NCBI RefSeq assembly: GCF_900112575.1
Contig: NZ_FOMH01000019.1
Location: 1 to 64,000 of the forward strand
Length of the DNA stretch: 64,000 bases
Origin: Flavobacterium phragmitis
Lineage (GTDB): Bacteria; Bacteroidota; Bacteroidia; Flavobacteriales; Flavobacteriaceae
Reading direction: 5' to 3'
The notes under the pieces were generated by a model, which saw only the letters and a list, made by a program, of their open reading frames with translations, was not told where the DNA came from and searched no databases. The first letter of the stretch is position 1. The number at the start of each line of letters is the position of its first letter. Positions 8,438 through 16,484 of the stretch are shown one piece after another. The position numbers and the translations under genes were made by a program.

Positions 8438-10837
8438 ATGATTACAAACACATCATTAGAATACAAAGGCGATTTATATCCATCAAAAATTGTTTCTTAC
8501 GAGCATGAAGGAGATTCTATTTCTTTTAATACGGATAACAAAGTAATTTTAAAAGTTACAATTCTTAGAGACAGTTTAATACGATTTCGCTTTACTACAA
8601 AAGGATATTTTAGCAATGATTTTTCGTATGCCATTGATAAAACCCAGCTTCATGGTTACAACTTTTTAGAACTTACCGAAGAAGAAACTTATTTTGAAAT
8701 CAGAACAAGTAAGGTAAAATGTAAAATCCAGAAAGCAGATCTTCGTCTGGCTATTTATGATTTAAATGACTTTCTTATTCTTGAAGACGAGCTTGGTTTT
8801 CATTGGGAAGAAAGCTACGAATATGGTGGAAACATTGTAAAAATGAGTAAATTCTCTAAAGATGGAGAATGTTATTATGGACTTGGAGATAAGGCTACTC
8901 AGATGAACCTTAAAGGGAAAAGAGTAGAAAATTTTGCCACCGATCAATATGCTTATCAAAAAGATCAAGAACCTTTATATAAAGTGGTTCCATTTTATAT
9001 TGGGTTGCATAATAAGCAGTCTTACGGAATATTTTTCGATAACACATTTAGAACTTTCTTTGATTTTTGTCAGGAAAGAAGAAATATAACCAGTTTCTGG
9101 GCAGAAGGTGGCGAAATGAATTATTACTTCATTTACGGCCCTCAAATGCAGGATGTGGTTACAACTTATACCGATTTAACGGGGAAACCAGAATTACCGC
9201 CGCTTTGGGTTTTAGGTTACCATCAATGTAAATGGAGTTATTATCCAGAAAGTAAAGTAAAAGAAATTACATCTAAATTTAGAGAACTTAAAATTCCATG
9301 TGATGCCATATATCTGGATATTGATTATATGGACGGTTTTAGGTGTTTTACTTGGAATAAAAACTATTTTCCTGACCCCAAGAAAATGGTGGCAGAATTA
9401 GCTGAAGACGGATTTAAAACTGTTGTCATTATCGATCCTGGAATTAAAATTGATAAAGATTATTGGGTTTATCAAGAAGCTTTGGAAAAAGATTATTTCT
9501 GTAAAAGAGCCGATGGGCCTTATATGAAAGGAAAAGTATGGCCGGGAGAATGTAACTTTCCTGATTACACAAATCCCGCAGTAAGAGAATGGTGGGCTGG
9601 TTTATTTAAAGAATTAATTGCAGATATTGGTGTAAAAGGAGTTTGGAACGATATGAACGAACCAGCTGTTATGGAGGTGCCAAATAAAACATTTCCAATG
9701 GACGTTCGCCATCTTTATGATGGAAATCCTTGCAGTCATAGAAAAGCCCATAATATTTATGGAACTCAAATGGCAAGGGCAACTTATCATGGTGTAAAAC
9801 GATTTGTTTACCCAAAACGTCCTTTTGTTATTACAAGATCTGCTTATTCTGGTGCACAGCGTTATACATCATCTTGGACAGGTGATAATGTGGCGACTTG
9901 GGAACATTTATGGATTGCCAATATTCAGGTGCAGAGAATGTCAATTTCTGGAATGGGATTCACAGGTTCAGATATTGGTGGATTTGCAGAACAACCTTCG
10001 GGAGAATTATATGCTCGTTGGATTCAATTGGGGGTTTTCCATCCATTCTGTAGAACACATTCATCTGGAGATCATGGAAATCAAGAACCTTGGTCATTTG
10101 ACGAAGAAGTGATTAATATCACTAGAAAATTTGTGAGTCTTCGTTATCAATTATTACCTTATTTATATACCATGTTTTGGCAGTATATTGAAGAAGGAGT
10201 TCCAATGCTAAAACCTTTGGTTTATTATGATCAAGATGATACGCAGACACATTATCGTAACGACGAATTTGTTTTTGGAAACCAAATTTTAGTTTGTCCA
10301 ATACTTGAACCTAATGCTGTAGGTAGACGTATGTATATTCCAAGAGGAGAATGGTATAACTACTGGACAAATGAATTATTTGTTGGAGGAAGAGAAATTT
10401 GGATTGACACCAAATTTGATGAAATTCCTGTTTTTATAAAAGCGGGGGCAATCATTCCAAAATATCCAGTGCAGCAATATGTCGGAGAATTAGAGTTTGA
10501 CGAATTAACACTTGATGTTTATTACAAACACGGAAAAGAAAAATCACAAGTTTATGAAGATGCACAGGACGGTTATGATTATAAAAAAGGACGTTATAGT
10601 TTCCTGTCTTTGAGAACTATTGGAAAAGATAAAGAATTAATTATTCAGCTTCACAAAGAAGGCAAGTATGATACACCTTACAGCAAGTATAAAATTAATT
10701 TAATTGGCCTTCCTTTTAAAGTGACTGAGATCGAAATTGACAATGAAAAAGTTGAGTTTGACAAAATTAGTTTTGAGTCAAATAACTTCTTAATCGTTGA
10801 TAAAGAGTTTAATGAACTTCATATTGTGGGAGAGTAG
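8438..10837 (+). CDS. Glycoside hydrolase family 31 alpha-glucosidase
   Basis: The 799-residue protein is a GH31 enzyme, which releases glucose (or alpha-linked xylose) from non-reducing ends. An N-terminal beta-sandwich of about 225 residues includes YYGLGDKATQMNLKGK. The barrel carries GVWNDMNEPAV with the nucleophile Asp405 and SSWTGDNVATW with the acid/base Asp483. HPFCRTHSSGDHGNQEPW then lines the pocket, and two beta domains follow. No signal peptide is visible, so it is probably cytoplasmic and acts on glycogen- or maltodextrin-derived glucosides, in keeping with its place after glgACB. Substrate preference (glucose versus xylose) cannot be read from sequence alone. Confidence 0.93.
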   Translation: MITNTSLEYKGDLYPSKIVSYEHEGDSISFNTDNKVILKVTILRDSLIRFRFTTKGYFSNDFSYAIDKTQLHGYNFLELTEEETYFEIRTSKVKCKIQKADLRLAIYDLNDFLILEDELGFHWEESYEYGGNIVKMSKFSKDGECYYGLGDKATQMNLKGKRVENFATDQYAYQKDQEPLYKVVPFYIGLHNKQSYGIFFDNTFRTFFDFCQERRNITSFWAEGGEMNYYFIYGPQMQDVVTTYTDLTGKPELPPLWVLGYHQCKWSYYPESKVKEITSKFRELKIPCDAIYLDIDYMDGFRCFTWNKNYFPDPKKMVAELAEDGFKTVVIIDPGIKIDKDYWVYQEALEKDYFCKRADGPYMKGKVWPGECNFPDYTNPAVREWWAGLFKELIADIGVKGVWNDMNEPAVMEVPNKTFPMDVRHLYDGNPCSHRKAHNIYGTQMARATYHGVKRFVYPKRPFVITRSAYSGAQRYTSSWTGDNVATWEHLWIANIQVQRMSISGMGFTGSDIGGFAEQPSGELYARWIQLGVFHPFCRTHSSGDHGNQEPWSFDEEVINITRKFVSLRYQLLPYLYTMFWQYIEEGVPMLKPLVYYDQDDTQTHYRNDEFVFGNQILVCPILEPNAVGRRMYIPRGEWYNYWTNELFVGGREIWIDTKFDEIPVFIKAGAIIPKYPVQQYVGELEFDELTLDVYYKHGKEKSQVYEDAQDGYDYKKGRYSFLSLRTIGKDKELIIQLHKEGKYDTPYSKYKINLIGLPFKVTEIEIDNEKVEFDKISFESNNFLIVDKEFNELHIVGE

Positions 10838-10893
10838 TTAAAATTCTGATAATTTTTTGACTTATTGTATAAAATAATAATTTGTAATAATTG

Positions 10894-10901
10894 TATTTTT
10901 G
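10894..10901 (+). promoter_or_regulatory. Candidate -7 box for the M48 protease gene
   Basis: TATTTTTG matches TAnnTTTG and lies 19 bases before the start codon. TTG elements upstream are at unsuitable distances (9 or 26 nt), so the -33 part is not supported. Confidence 0.45.
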
Positions 10902-10920
10902 TTAGAAAATAGCTCGAATT

Positions 10921-11730
10921 ATGAAAAAATATTTGTTTTTAGGGATCTTCAGTAGTCTTGTTTTATCTTGTGCAACAAACCCAATAACAGGAAAACAAAA
11001 CTTGAATTTTGTTTCAAACAGTGAATTATTTCCAACTTCATTTCAACAATACAGTACATTTTTGTCCGAAAATAAAGTGATAACAGGAACTTCAGACGCA
11101 AAACTTGTTGAAACTGTTGGCTATAAAATTAAGTTAGCAGCCGAAAAATATTTAGCTTATTTAGGACAATCACAGTATTTAAAAGATTATCGTTGGGAGT
11201 ATAAATTAGTTGATAATAAAGAAGTAAATGCTTGGTGTCTTCCAGGAGGAAAAATTGTAGTTTATTCCGGAATTTTACCGATAACTCAAAATGAATCAGG
11301 TTTAGCAACTGTAATGGGGCACGAGGTTTCACACGCTTTAGCTAATCATGGTGCTCAAAGAATGAGTGCGGCGCAGTTACAGCAAATTGGAGGAGCAGTT
11401 TTAGATGCGGCAACAAGCAACAAAACAGCTCAGACAAGAGAAATCTTTTCTCAAGCTTATGGGATGGGAACTGAAGTAGGAGTAATGTTGCCTTTTAGCA
11501 GAAGCAATGAAAGCGAGGCTGACAAAATTGGTTTAACTTTAATGGCTATTGCAGGATACAATCCAGAAGATGCTGTATCTTTTTGGGGAAGAATGGCGGC
11601 AAAATCGGGTGGTTCTGGAACACCAGAATTTATGAGTACACATCCTTCCGACGCTACAAGAATTGCTAATATAAAAGCCTTAATTCCAGAAGCTAAAGCA
11701 ATTGCACTTAAAGTTGGTACTATCAAATAA
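10921..11730 (+). CDS. M48 family metalloprotease, lipoprotein
   Basis: This 269-residue lipoprotein has a lipobox (LVLSC, Cys17) after a hydrophobic leader, so it should be anchored in an envelope membrane. The zinc motif is GHEVSHALANHG (His134, Glu135, His138), and the downstream glutamate ligand lies in SNESEADKIGLTLM. The arrangement resembles the YcaL/LoiP/BepA group of periplasmic M48 proteases that handle misfolded outer-membrane proteins. There are no TPR repeats, so it is closest to the short LoiP-like type. It stands alone between a promoter-like box and a terminator. Confidence 0.9.
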   Translation: MKKYLFLGIFSSLVLSCATNPITGKQNLNFVSNSELFPTSFQQYSTFLSENKVITGTSDAKLVETVGYKIKLAAEKYLAYLGQSQYLKDYRWEYKLVDNKEVNAWCLPGGKIVVYSGILPITQNESGLATVMGHEVSHALANHGAQRMSAAQLQQIGGAVLDAATSNKTAQTREIFSQAYGMGTEVGVMLPFSRSNESEADKIGLTLMAIAGYNPEDAVSFWGRMAAKSGGSGTPEFMSTHPSDATRIANIKALIPEAKAIALKVGTIK

Positions 11731-11758
11731 AAAATTAGTATAAAAGATATGATTTTCT

Positions 11759-11790
11759 AAAAGCTATTCAATATTCGAATAGCTTTTTCT
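11759..11790 (+). terminator. Terminator after the M48 protease gene
   Basis: The arms AAAGCTATTC (11760-11769) and GAATAGCTTT (11777-11786) are perfectly complementary around a 7-nt loop and are followed by T-rich sequence. Confidence 0.85.
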
Positions 11791-11838
11791 TTTTATTGAA
11801 GTTCATGATTTAATAATATATGAATTGAAAATTTTCTA

Positions 11839-11868
11839 TTTGATTATGATAAAAATTAGATAAATTCG
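11839..11868 (+). promoter_or_regulatory. Candidate promoter of the UMF1-type transporter
   Basis: TTTG (11839-11842), an 18-nt spacer and TAAATTCG (11861-11868) match the flavobacterial -33/-7 layout with one mismatch in the -7 box. The gene starts 24 bases downstream. Confidence 0.5.
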
Positions 11869-11892
11869 TAGCCTATTAACAAAACCATTTCT

Positions 11893-13218
11893 ATGAAAAA
11901 CCTACAAAAGGGAGACAAGAAGCTTTTAAATGCCTGGGCATTTTATGATTGGGCCAATTCAGTTTATACTTTAACAATTGCTTCGGCAGTATTTCCAATT
12001 TTTTACGAAGCCTTATTTTCAGACCGTGATCACTATATTGATGTTTTTGGAATGCATCTTAAAAATTCTGCATTAATTAGTTTTATTACTGCTTTTGCCT
12101 TTATGGTGGTTTCTTTTATTTCTCCATTATTATCTGGTATTGCCGATTATGTTGGAAATAAGAAATCATTTATGAAGTTCTTTTGTTACGTGGGAGCACT
12201 GTCTTGTATGGGATTGTATTGGTTTGACTTGGATAATATTTACGTCGGATTATTATTTTACTTTTTAGGATTACTTGGATATTGGGGAAGTTTAGTTTTC
12301 TATAATTCATACCTGCCAGATATTGCTTTCGAAGAGCAACAAGACAGAATTAGTGCTAAAGGATATTCGCTGGGATATATAGGAAGTGTTATTTTGTTGA
12401 TTATCAATTTAGCGATGATCATGAAACCAAAATTATTTGGAATCTCTGGAACAGACGGAGAAGCAGCAATGAAAGCTATGCGATATTCTTTTGTGATGGT
12501 GGGAGTTTGGTGGATTTTATTCAGTCAATATACATATTACTATTTACCGAAAGGAAGTAAAGAAACAGGACAAAAACTAACAAAATCAGTTGTGTTTAAT
12601 GGCTTTAAAGAGCTAAAAAAGGTTTGGGCATTACTTAACCAAAATATTCCATTAAAACGTTATTTAGGAGGATTCTTCGTTTCTAGTATGGCTGTTCAGA
12701 CCGTAATGCTTGTAGCCACTTATTTTGGCGCTCAGGAAATTCAATGGGAAACCAAAGAACAGAGTACAATTGGATTGATAGTTTGTATTTTGATTATTCA
12801 ATTAGTAGCGGTTATTGGAGCTGTTTTAACATCAAGAGCTTCTGAGAAATTTGGAAATGTTCCAACGCTGATTTTTATCAATGGTATTTGGGCAGTATTT
12901 TGTGCACTTGCCTTTTTTATTACTTTACCAACACATTTTTATGTAATGGCGACTGTTGCTGGATTTGTAATGGGAGGAATTCAAGCTTTATCACGTTCTA
13001 CTTATTCAAAATTATTGCCTGATACGGAAGATACGGCTTCGTTTTTTAGTTTTTATGATGTAGCAGAGAAAATCGGAATTGTAATTGGAATGTGTGTTTA
13101 CGGCATTATTGATCAAATTACGGGAAGTCCACGTGCGGCAATTGTAATTTTAGCAATTTTCTTTATCACCTCAATATTTCTTTTAAGAAGAGTACATAAA
13201 AAAGACGTTTCGAATTAA
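11893..13218 (+). CDS. MFS transporter, UMF1/Atg22-like
   Basis: The 441-residue protein has about 12 membrane segments. It opens with LLNAWAFYDWANSVYTLTIASAVFPIFY, the characteristic start of the UMF1 family (related to yeast Atg22) found in many Bacteroidetes. Later GIQALSRSTYSKLLPDTEDTASFFSFYD is the second family hallmark. Substrates of bacterial members are not known; Atg22 exports amino acids from the vacuole. It is monocistronic. Its last codons form one arm and the loop of a perfect hairpin (13203-13228). Confidence 0.85.
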   Translation: MKNLQKGDKKLLNAWAFYDWANSVYTLTIASAVFPIFYEALFSDRDHYIDVFGMHLKNSALISFITAFAFMVVSFISPLLSGIADYVGNKKSFMKFFCYVGALSCMGLYWFDLDNIYVGLLFYFLGLLGYWGSLVFYNSYLPDIAFEEQQDRISAKGYSLGYIGSVILLIINLAMIMKPKLFGISGTDGEAAMKAMRYSFVMVGVWWILFSQYTYYYLPKGSKETGQKLTKSVVFNGFKELKKVWALLNQNIPLKRYLGGFFVSSMAVQTVMLVATYFGAQEIQWETKEQSTIGLIVCILIIQLVAVIGAVLTSRASEKFGNVPTLIFINGIWAVFCALAFFITLPTHFYVMATVAGFVMGGIQALSRSTYSKLLPDTEDTASFFSFYDVAEKIGIVIGMCVYGIIDQITGSPRAAIVILAIFFITSIFLLRRVHKKDVSN

Positions 13219-13228
13219 CGAAACGTCT
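13203..13228 (+). terminator. Hairpin containing the stop codon of the UMF1-type gene
   Basis: The arms AGACGTTTCG and CGAAACGTCT form ten perfect base pairs around the loop AATTAA, whose last three bases are the stop codon. No long T run follows, so termination alone is doubtful; it may protect the 3' end of the message. Confidence 0.5.
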
Positions 13229-13238
13229 CTTTGATATC

Positions 13239-13302
13239 AATATCACGAATTGCAGCTTATTATTTGATTGATGATAGTTTAGTAATTCGTGATATTTTTT
13301 TA
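13239..13302 (+). terminator. Long-loop terminator between convergent genes
   Basis: The arms AATATCACGAATT (13239-13251) and AATTCGTGATATT (13284-13296) are perfectly complementary across a 32-nt loop, and a T run follows on the plus strand. It lies between the convergent MFS and DUF2807 genes. Confidence 0.65.
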
Positions 13303-13309
13303 TAAATAA

Positions 13310-14044
13310 TTAACCTTTCGAAATACTTCCTGAGCCTGAAACTTTTACATCACGTTTTTCAGGATTTCCTAGATATTTGATTTTTCCAGAACCGGAAACT
13401 CTAGCCCTTATACTTTCATTACAAGTTATTTTGCTGTTTCCTGAGCCAGAAATATTCGCATCAACTATTTTAGATTTTAGTTCAGCAGCATTTATATTTC
13501 CTGAACCAGATATTTTGCTGGTGAAGGAGTTGGCAGTACCTTTTAGAGTTACATCACCAGAACCGCTAAGGGCTAAATCAAAAGCATTTGCTTCAATATT
13601 TAAATCAAAATTTCCTGAACCAGATAATTTAGCCGTTAGGTTGTCACTTTTAATTTTATCTTTAGCTCTAACATTTCCTGATCCTGATAAAGTCACTGCG
13701 TCAATTTTTTCAAAAGGAATAGTAACTTCAATTTTCTTTCCAGAACTAGAACGAATTTGAGTTCCTCTTTCTACATAAACTTTTAGCTCGTTTCCTTCAA
13801 CTTCAACTTTAATTGCTTGCAGTAAATTTTCTTCGCCTTTAATTGTAATTTTCCCTTCTTTACCAGCAACTAAATCCACATCAAAAAAACCTGCGATTTT
13901 AATGCTGTCATAATCTCCTGTAGTTCTGGTTTCGGTTGTAATTTTGCCGTTTCCACTTATTTTGTTGTTAGATCCCCATTGTGCATTAGCATTTAAATTA
14001 CTTAGAAGTAAAGCTAATGTTAGAAATAGAATTGACTTTTTCAT
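13310..14044 (-). CDS. DUF2807 head-GIN domain protein (secreted, beta-solenoid)
   Basis: This 244-residue protein has a signal peptide (cleavage near ANAQ, residue 22) and then the DUF2807 'putative auto-transporter adhesin, head GIN' domain. The repeated S-G-S-G-N pattern recurs about every 18-24 residues (SGSGNVRAK, SGSGNFDL, SGSGDVTL, SGSGNINA, SGSGNSKI, SGSGKIKY, SGSGSI), as in a right-handed beta-solenoid. It is the last gene of a four-gene unit led by an ECF sigma factor, so it is a likely regulon member or signal-sensing partner. The biochemical role of DUF2807 proteins is unknown; export to the periplasm or surface is inferred from the signal peptide. Confidence 0.85.
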   Translation of the reverse strand: MKKSILFLTLALLLSNLNANAQWGSNNKISGNGKITTETRTTGDYDSIKIAGFFDVDLVAGKEGKITIKGEENLLQAIKVEVEGNELKVYVERGTQIRSSSGKKIEVTIPFEKIDAVTLSGSGNVRAKDKIKSDNLTAKLSGSGNFDLNIEANAFDLALSGSGDVTLKGTANSFTSKISGSGNINAAELKSKIVDANISGSGNSKITCNESIRARVSGSGKIKYLGNPEKRDVKVSGSGSISKG

Positions 14045-14063
14045 TGTTTTGATTTTTAGATGA

Positions 14064-15122
14064 TTAATTTTTTATTAAAGAAACGTTTCCGTAATTAGAA
14101 CTGATATTAACTTTGTTTTGACCTTTTTTCTTGTAGAAACCGCTTATTCTTTTAGTATTGCTTTTAGTCTCAGAAATAGAAATGTCTAAAGTATTGTCGT
14201 GTTTAATATTTGAATACCTAGTAGAAATATCAAAATCAAAAGCATAATTTGTTGCATAACCAAGAGAAATGTCTGTATATCCAGAATTGATATTTACATT
14301 TCCAGCTTTTTCAGTCATGTTTCCAATATTGATTTTACTGTAATTGGTATCAAAACTAAAGTTGCTGGAAATTTCTCCAATATTAATAGTTAAATAATTT
14401 CCAGAACCACTTAAAGAATTGATTTTTTGAAACTTAAAATTTCCGTAATTACATTCATACTTTATGTTTTCACCATCACCAAGATTTACATCTGTATAAT
14501 TAGCATTTAAGTTTAGATTTCCTGAGTCATTAATTTTAAGTCCAGAATATCTGGCATTAATATTTCCTGTTTTAATATACTCAATACTTGAATTTTGGCA
14601 GTATGCAATTTCAATGTTATTACTTGATCCGTTTAGTTTTCCCAAAGTAACTTTGCCGTATTTACAGCTTATGTTAGAATTTCCTTCTAAGTTTAGAGTA
14701 GAGATATTACCATATTTATTGAATAATTTTGCAGAACCGTTTTTAGGAATTTTAATTACATAATTAATTTCAAAGCTGTTGTTGCTTCCTTTACTTTTTA
14801 AAGAAGAATTTCCAAGATTAGTAACTGCAGAAACCATACTTTTAAGAGCGGTAATATCTACATCGATGCTGTTTAAACGTTCGTTAACCCAGTTTTCATT
14901 AGGTCCGTTAACTTTGATTGTGATATCCAAATCAATTTTGTCTTCGTCCCACGTAGATACCGAAATATTGCCATATTTGTTATCAATATCAATTCCTGCA
15001 TTTGAGTTTACGATATACGTTTTTTTTATGTTTTTTTGTTTGGTAATAAAAGTGTCATCATTTGAAAATCCCAAGAAAGGAATCAAAAGGAATAAAATGA
15101 GTAAGTTATAGTGTTTTTTCAT
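14064..15122 (-). CDS. DUF4097-like secreted beta-solenoid protein
   Basis: I take the ATG at 15122 (MKKHYNLLILFLLIPFLGFS, an obvious signal peptide) rather than the longer frame to 15155, which would extend deeper into the upstream gene. The mature protein of about 330 residues consists of short beta repeats with N-K-Y-G-N-I-S, N-Y-G-N and G-Y-T-D motifs, resembling DUF4097/adhesin-like solenoids. It overlaps the anti-sigma gene by 17 bases and precedes the DUF2807 gene by 19 bases. Co-transcription with an ECF sigma/anti-sigma pair suggests an envelope-stress or surface role; no enzymatic residues are apparent. Confidence 0.75.
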   Translation of the reverse strand: MKKHYNLLILFLLIPFLGFSNDDTFITKQKNIKKTYIVNSNAGIDIDNKYGNISVSTWDEDKIDLDITIKVNGPNENWVNERLNSIDVDITALKSMVSAVTNLGNSSLKSKGSNNSFEINYVIKIPKNGSAKLFNKYGNISTLNLEGNSNISCKYGKVTLGKLNGSSNNIEIAYCQNSSIEYIKTGNINARYSGLKINDSGNLNLNANYTDVNLGDGENIKYECNYGNFKFQKINSLSGSGNYLTINIGEISSNFSFDTNYSKINIGNMTEKAGNVNINSGYTDISLGYATNYAFDFDISTRYSNIKHDNTLDISISETKSNTKRISGFYKKKGQNKVNISSNYGNVSLIKN

Positions 15123-15639
15123 TTGATGTGTTTTTAAATTTTTCGTTATCCTCAATTTGTTTTAGAACGGTTTGCAAAAAAGAAATTCGGGTTTGCAAAT
15201 TGCTGATCATAGCATAAATAATCTGTTTGTTTTCGCCATTTTTCTGGAGTTCATTAATGATTTTTTGGTAATCGGCATCAAAGGTTTTCATTTGTTTTAA
15301 TGCATCATTAATAATCTGTTCGTTTTCTGGAGAACTTTTTTCTTTTAATTTAACCAGTTCGTTGTCAATTAGAATGTTGAAAATAGAATCAGTGCGTTTA
15401 GTTTCTTTTGAAGCAAATTTGAATTCTTTTGGTTTTTCATTTTTATAAAAAATAGATACACCAAGCATCAATACAATAGAAGCTGCAATAGCTGTTACGA
15501 ACCAGTATTTTTTCTTTGGTTCTTTTTTATTTAATTTTTGCATAAAATCCATTTGATGATTGGGGTCTAATTCCTCAATATCCCATTGATTTTCAAACTT
15601 GCTGAATAATTCGTCTAAATTGTCTTTTTCATTTTTCAT
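15106..15639 (-). CDS. Putative membrane anti-sigma factor
   Basis: The 177-residue protein has an acidic N-terminal cytoplasmic region of about 44 residues (beginning MKNEKDNLDELFSKFENQWD), one membrane helix (about 45-65), and a helical, probably periplasmic, C-terminal part rich in K, E and Q. It starts 14 bases after the ECF sigma gene and has the topology expected of its cognate anti-sigma factor. No zinc-binding HxxxCxxC motif is present. The family is not one I can name. Assignment rests on topology and position. Confidence 0.65.
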   Translation of the reverse strand: MKNEKDNLDELFSKFENQWDIEELDPNHQMDFMQKLNKKEPKKKYWFVTAIAASIVLMLGVSIFYKNEKPKEFKFASKETKRTDSIFNILIDNELVKLKEKSSPENEQIINDALKQMKTFDADYQKIINELQKNGENKQIIYAMISNLQTRISFLQTVLKQIEDNEKFKNTSNEKTL

Positions 15640-15653
15640 AATTCCAATTCATT

Positions 15654-16208
15654 TTATATTTCTTCCAATTTCTTTCTCAAACTATCTTTTGCTCTGCTTA
15701 AAGTTGTTCTGCAATTGGCATAAGTAATATTTAAAATTTCGCAGATCTCTTCTTGGTCATAACCTTCAATATAAAACAGTGTCAAAACCATTCTGTAGTT
15801 GTCTTTTAATTGTAGGATAGTATCCAGAACCTGTTTTACTTTTAGATTGTTTAAGTCGATATTATCAGAAACAATTCCATCATTTTCTTCGATTTTGTAA
15901 AGCTGTTTACTTAAGTCTTCTACTTGAAAAGAGTTGTTTTTTTTGTAAAAATCGATACTGTAATTGATGATTATTTTCTTTAACCATGCACCAAAAGCCA
16001 CTTCTTGTTTATAGTCATTGATTTTTGTAAAAGCCCTTAAGAATCCTTCTTGCATGACGTCTTGTGCAAAATGTTCATCTTTTACAATACGATACGCAAC
16101 GTTATACATCGCTTTGCAATAGCGATTGTAAATTTCAAACTGCGCTTTCTGATTATTGTTTTTACATAGCGCAATTAATTCTTCGATATTTTGGTTGTTT
16201 TGACTCAA
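15654..16208 (-). CDS. ECF-type RNA polymerase sigma factor
   Basis: This is a 184-residue sigma-70 family protein of ECF size. Region 2 includes YNRYCKAMYNVAYRIVKDEHFAQDVMQEGFLRAF and the WLKKIIINYSIDFYKK block. Region 4 is seen as LQLKDNYRMVLTLFYIEGYDQEEICEILNITYANCRTTLSRAKDSLRKKL, with a helix-turn-helix for -35 recognition. It leads a minus-strand operon with an anti-sigma factor and two secreted solenoid proteins, and such sigma genes usually activate their own operon. The region between this gene and lon (276 bases) must hold both promoters. Confidence 0.92.
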   Translation of the reverse strand: MSQNNQNIEELIALCKNNNQKAQFEIYNRYCKAMYNVAYRIVKDEHFAQDVMQEGFLRAFTKINDYKQEVAFGAWLKKIIINYSIDFYKKNNSFQVEDLSKQLYKIEENDGIVSDNIDLNNLKVKQVLDTILQLKDNYRMVLTLFYIEGYDQEEICEILNITYANCRTTLSRAKDSLRKKLEEI

Positions 16209-16484
16209 GTAATGGCTTTTGGTTTTTATAAATGACTTTGCTTTTTTTTGTTTGTTACACTTTTGATAAAATTAATTTTATTTTTTTTAAAATTTTTTAT
16301 CTGATGAAAAACTAAATCTAATATTAGAACTGACTTATTTTGCATTTGGCACAATGATTGTCTATTTTTATGGCCTGTCTGGTAATTGAAAAACAGATCA
16401 TGTTTTCAGGTAAAGCGTAATAAAGTAATACCTATTTTACAGATAGCTTAATTTTTTTAATGACAAAACGACTTATATATTATC

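Noticed and set aside
13377..13760. 127-codon plus-strand frame with repeated FPEP motifs
   Set aside because: It is the antisense shadow of the repeated SGSGN codons of the DUF2807 gene.
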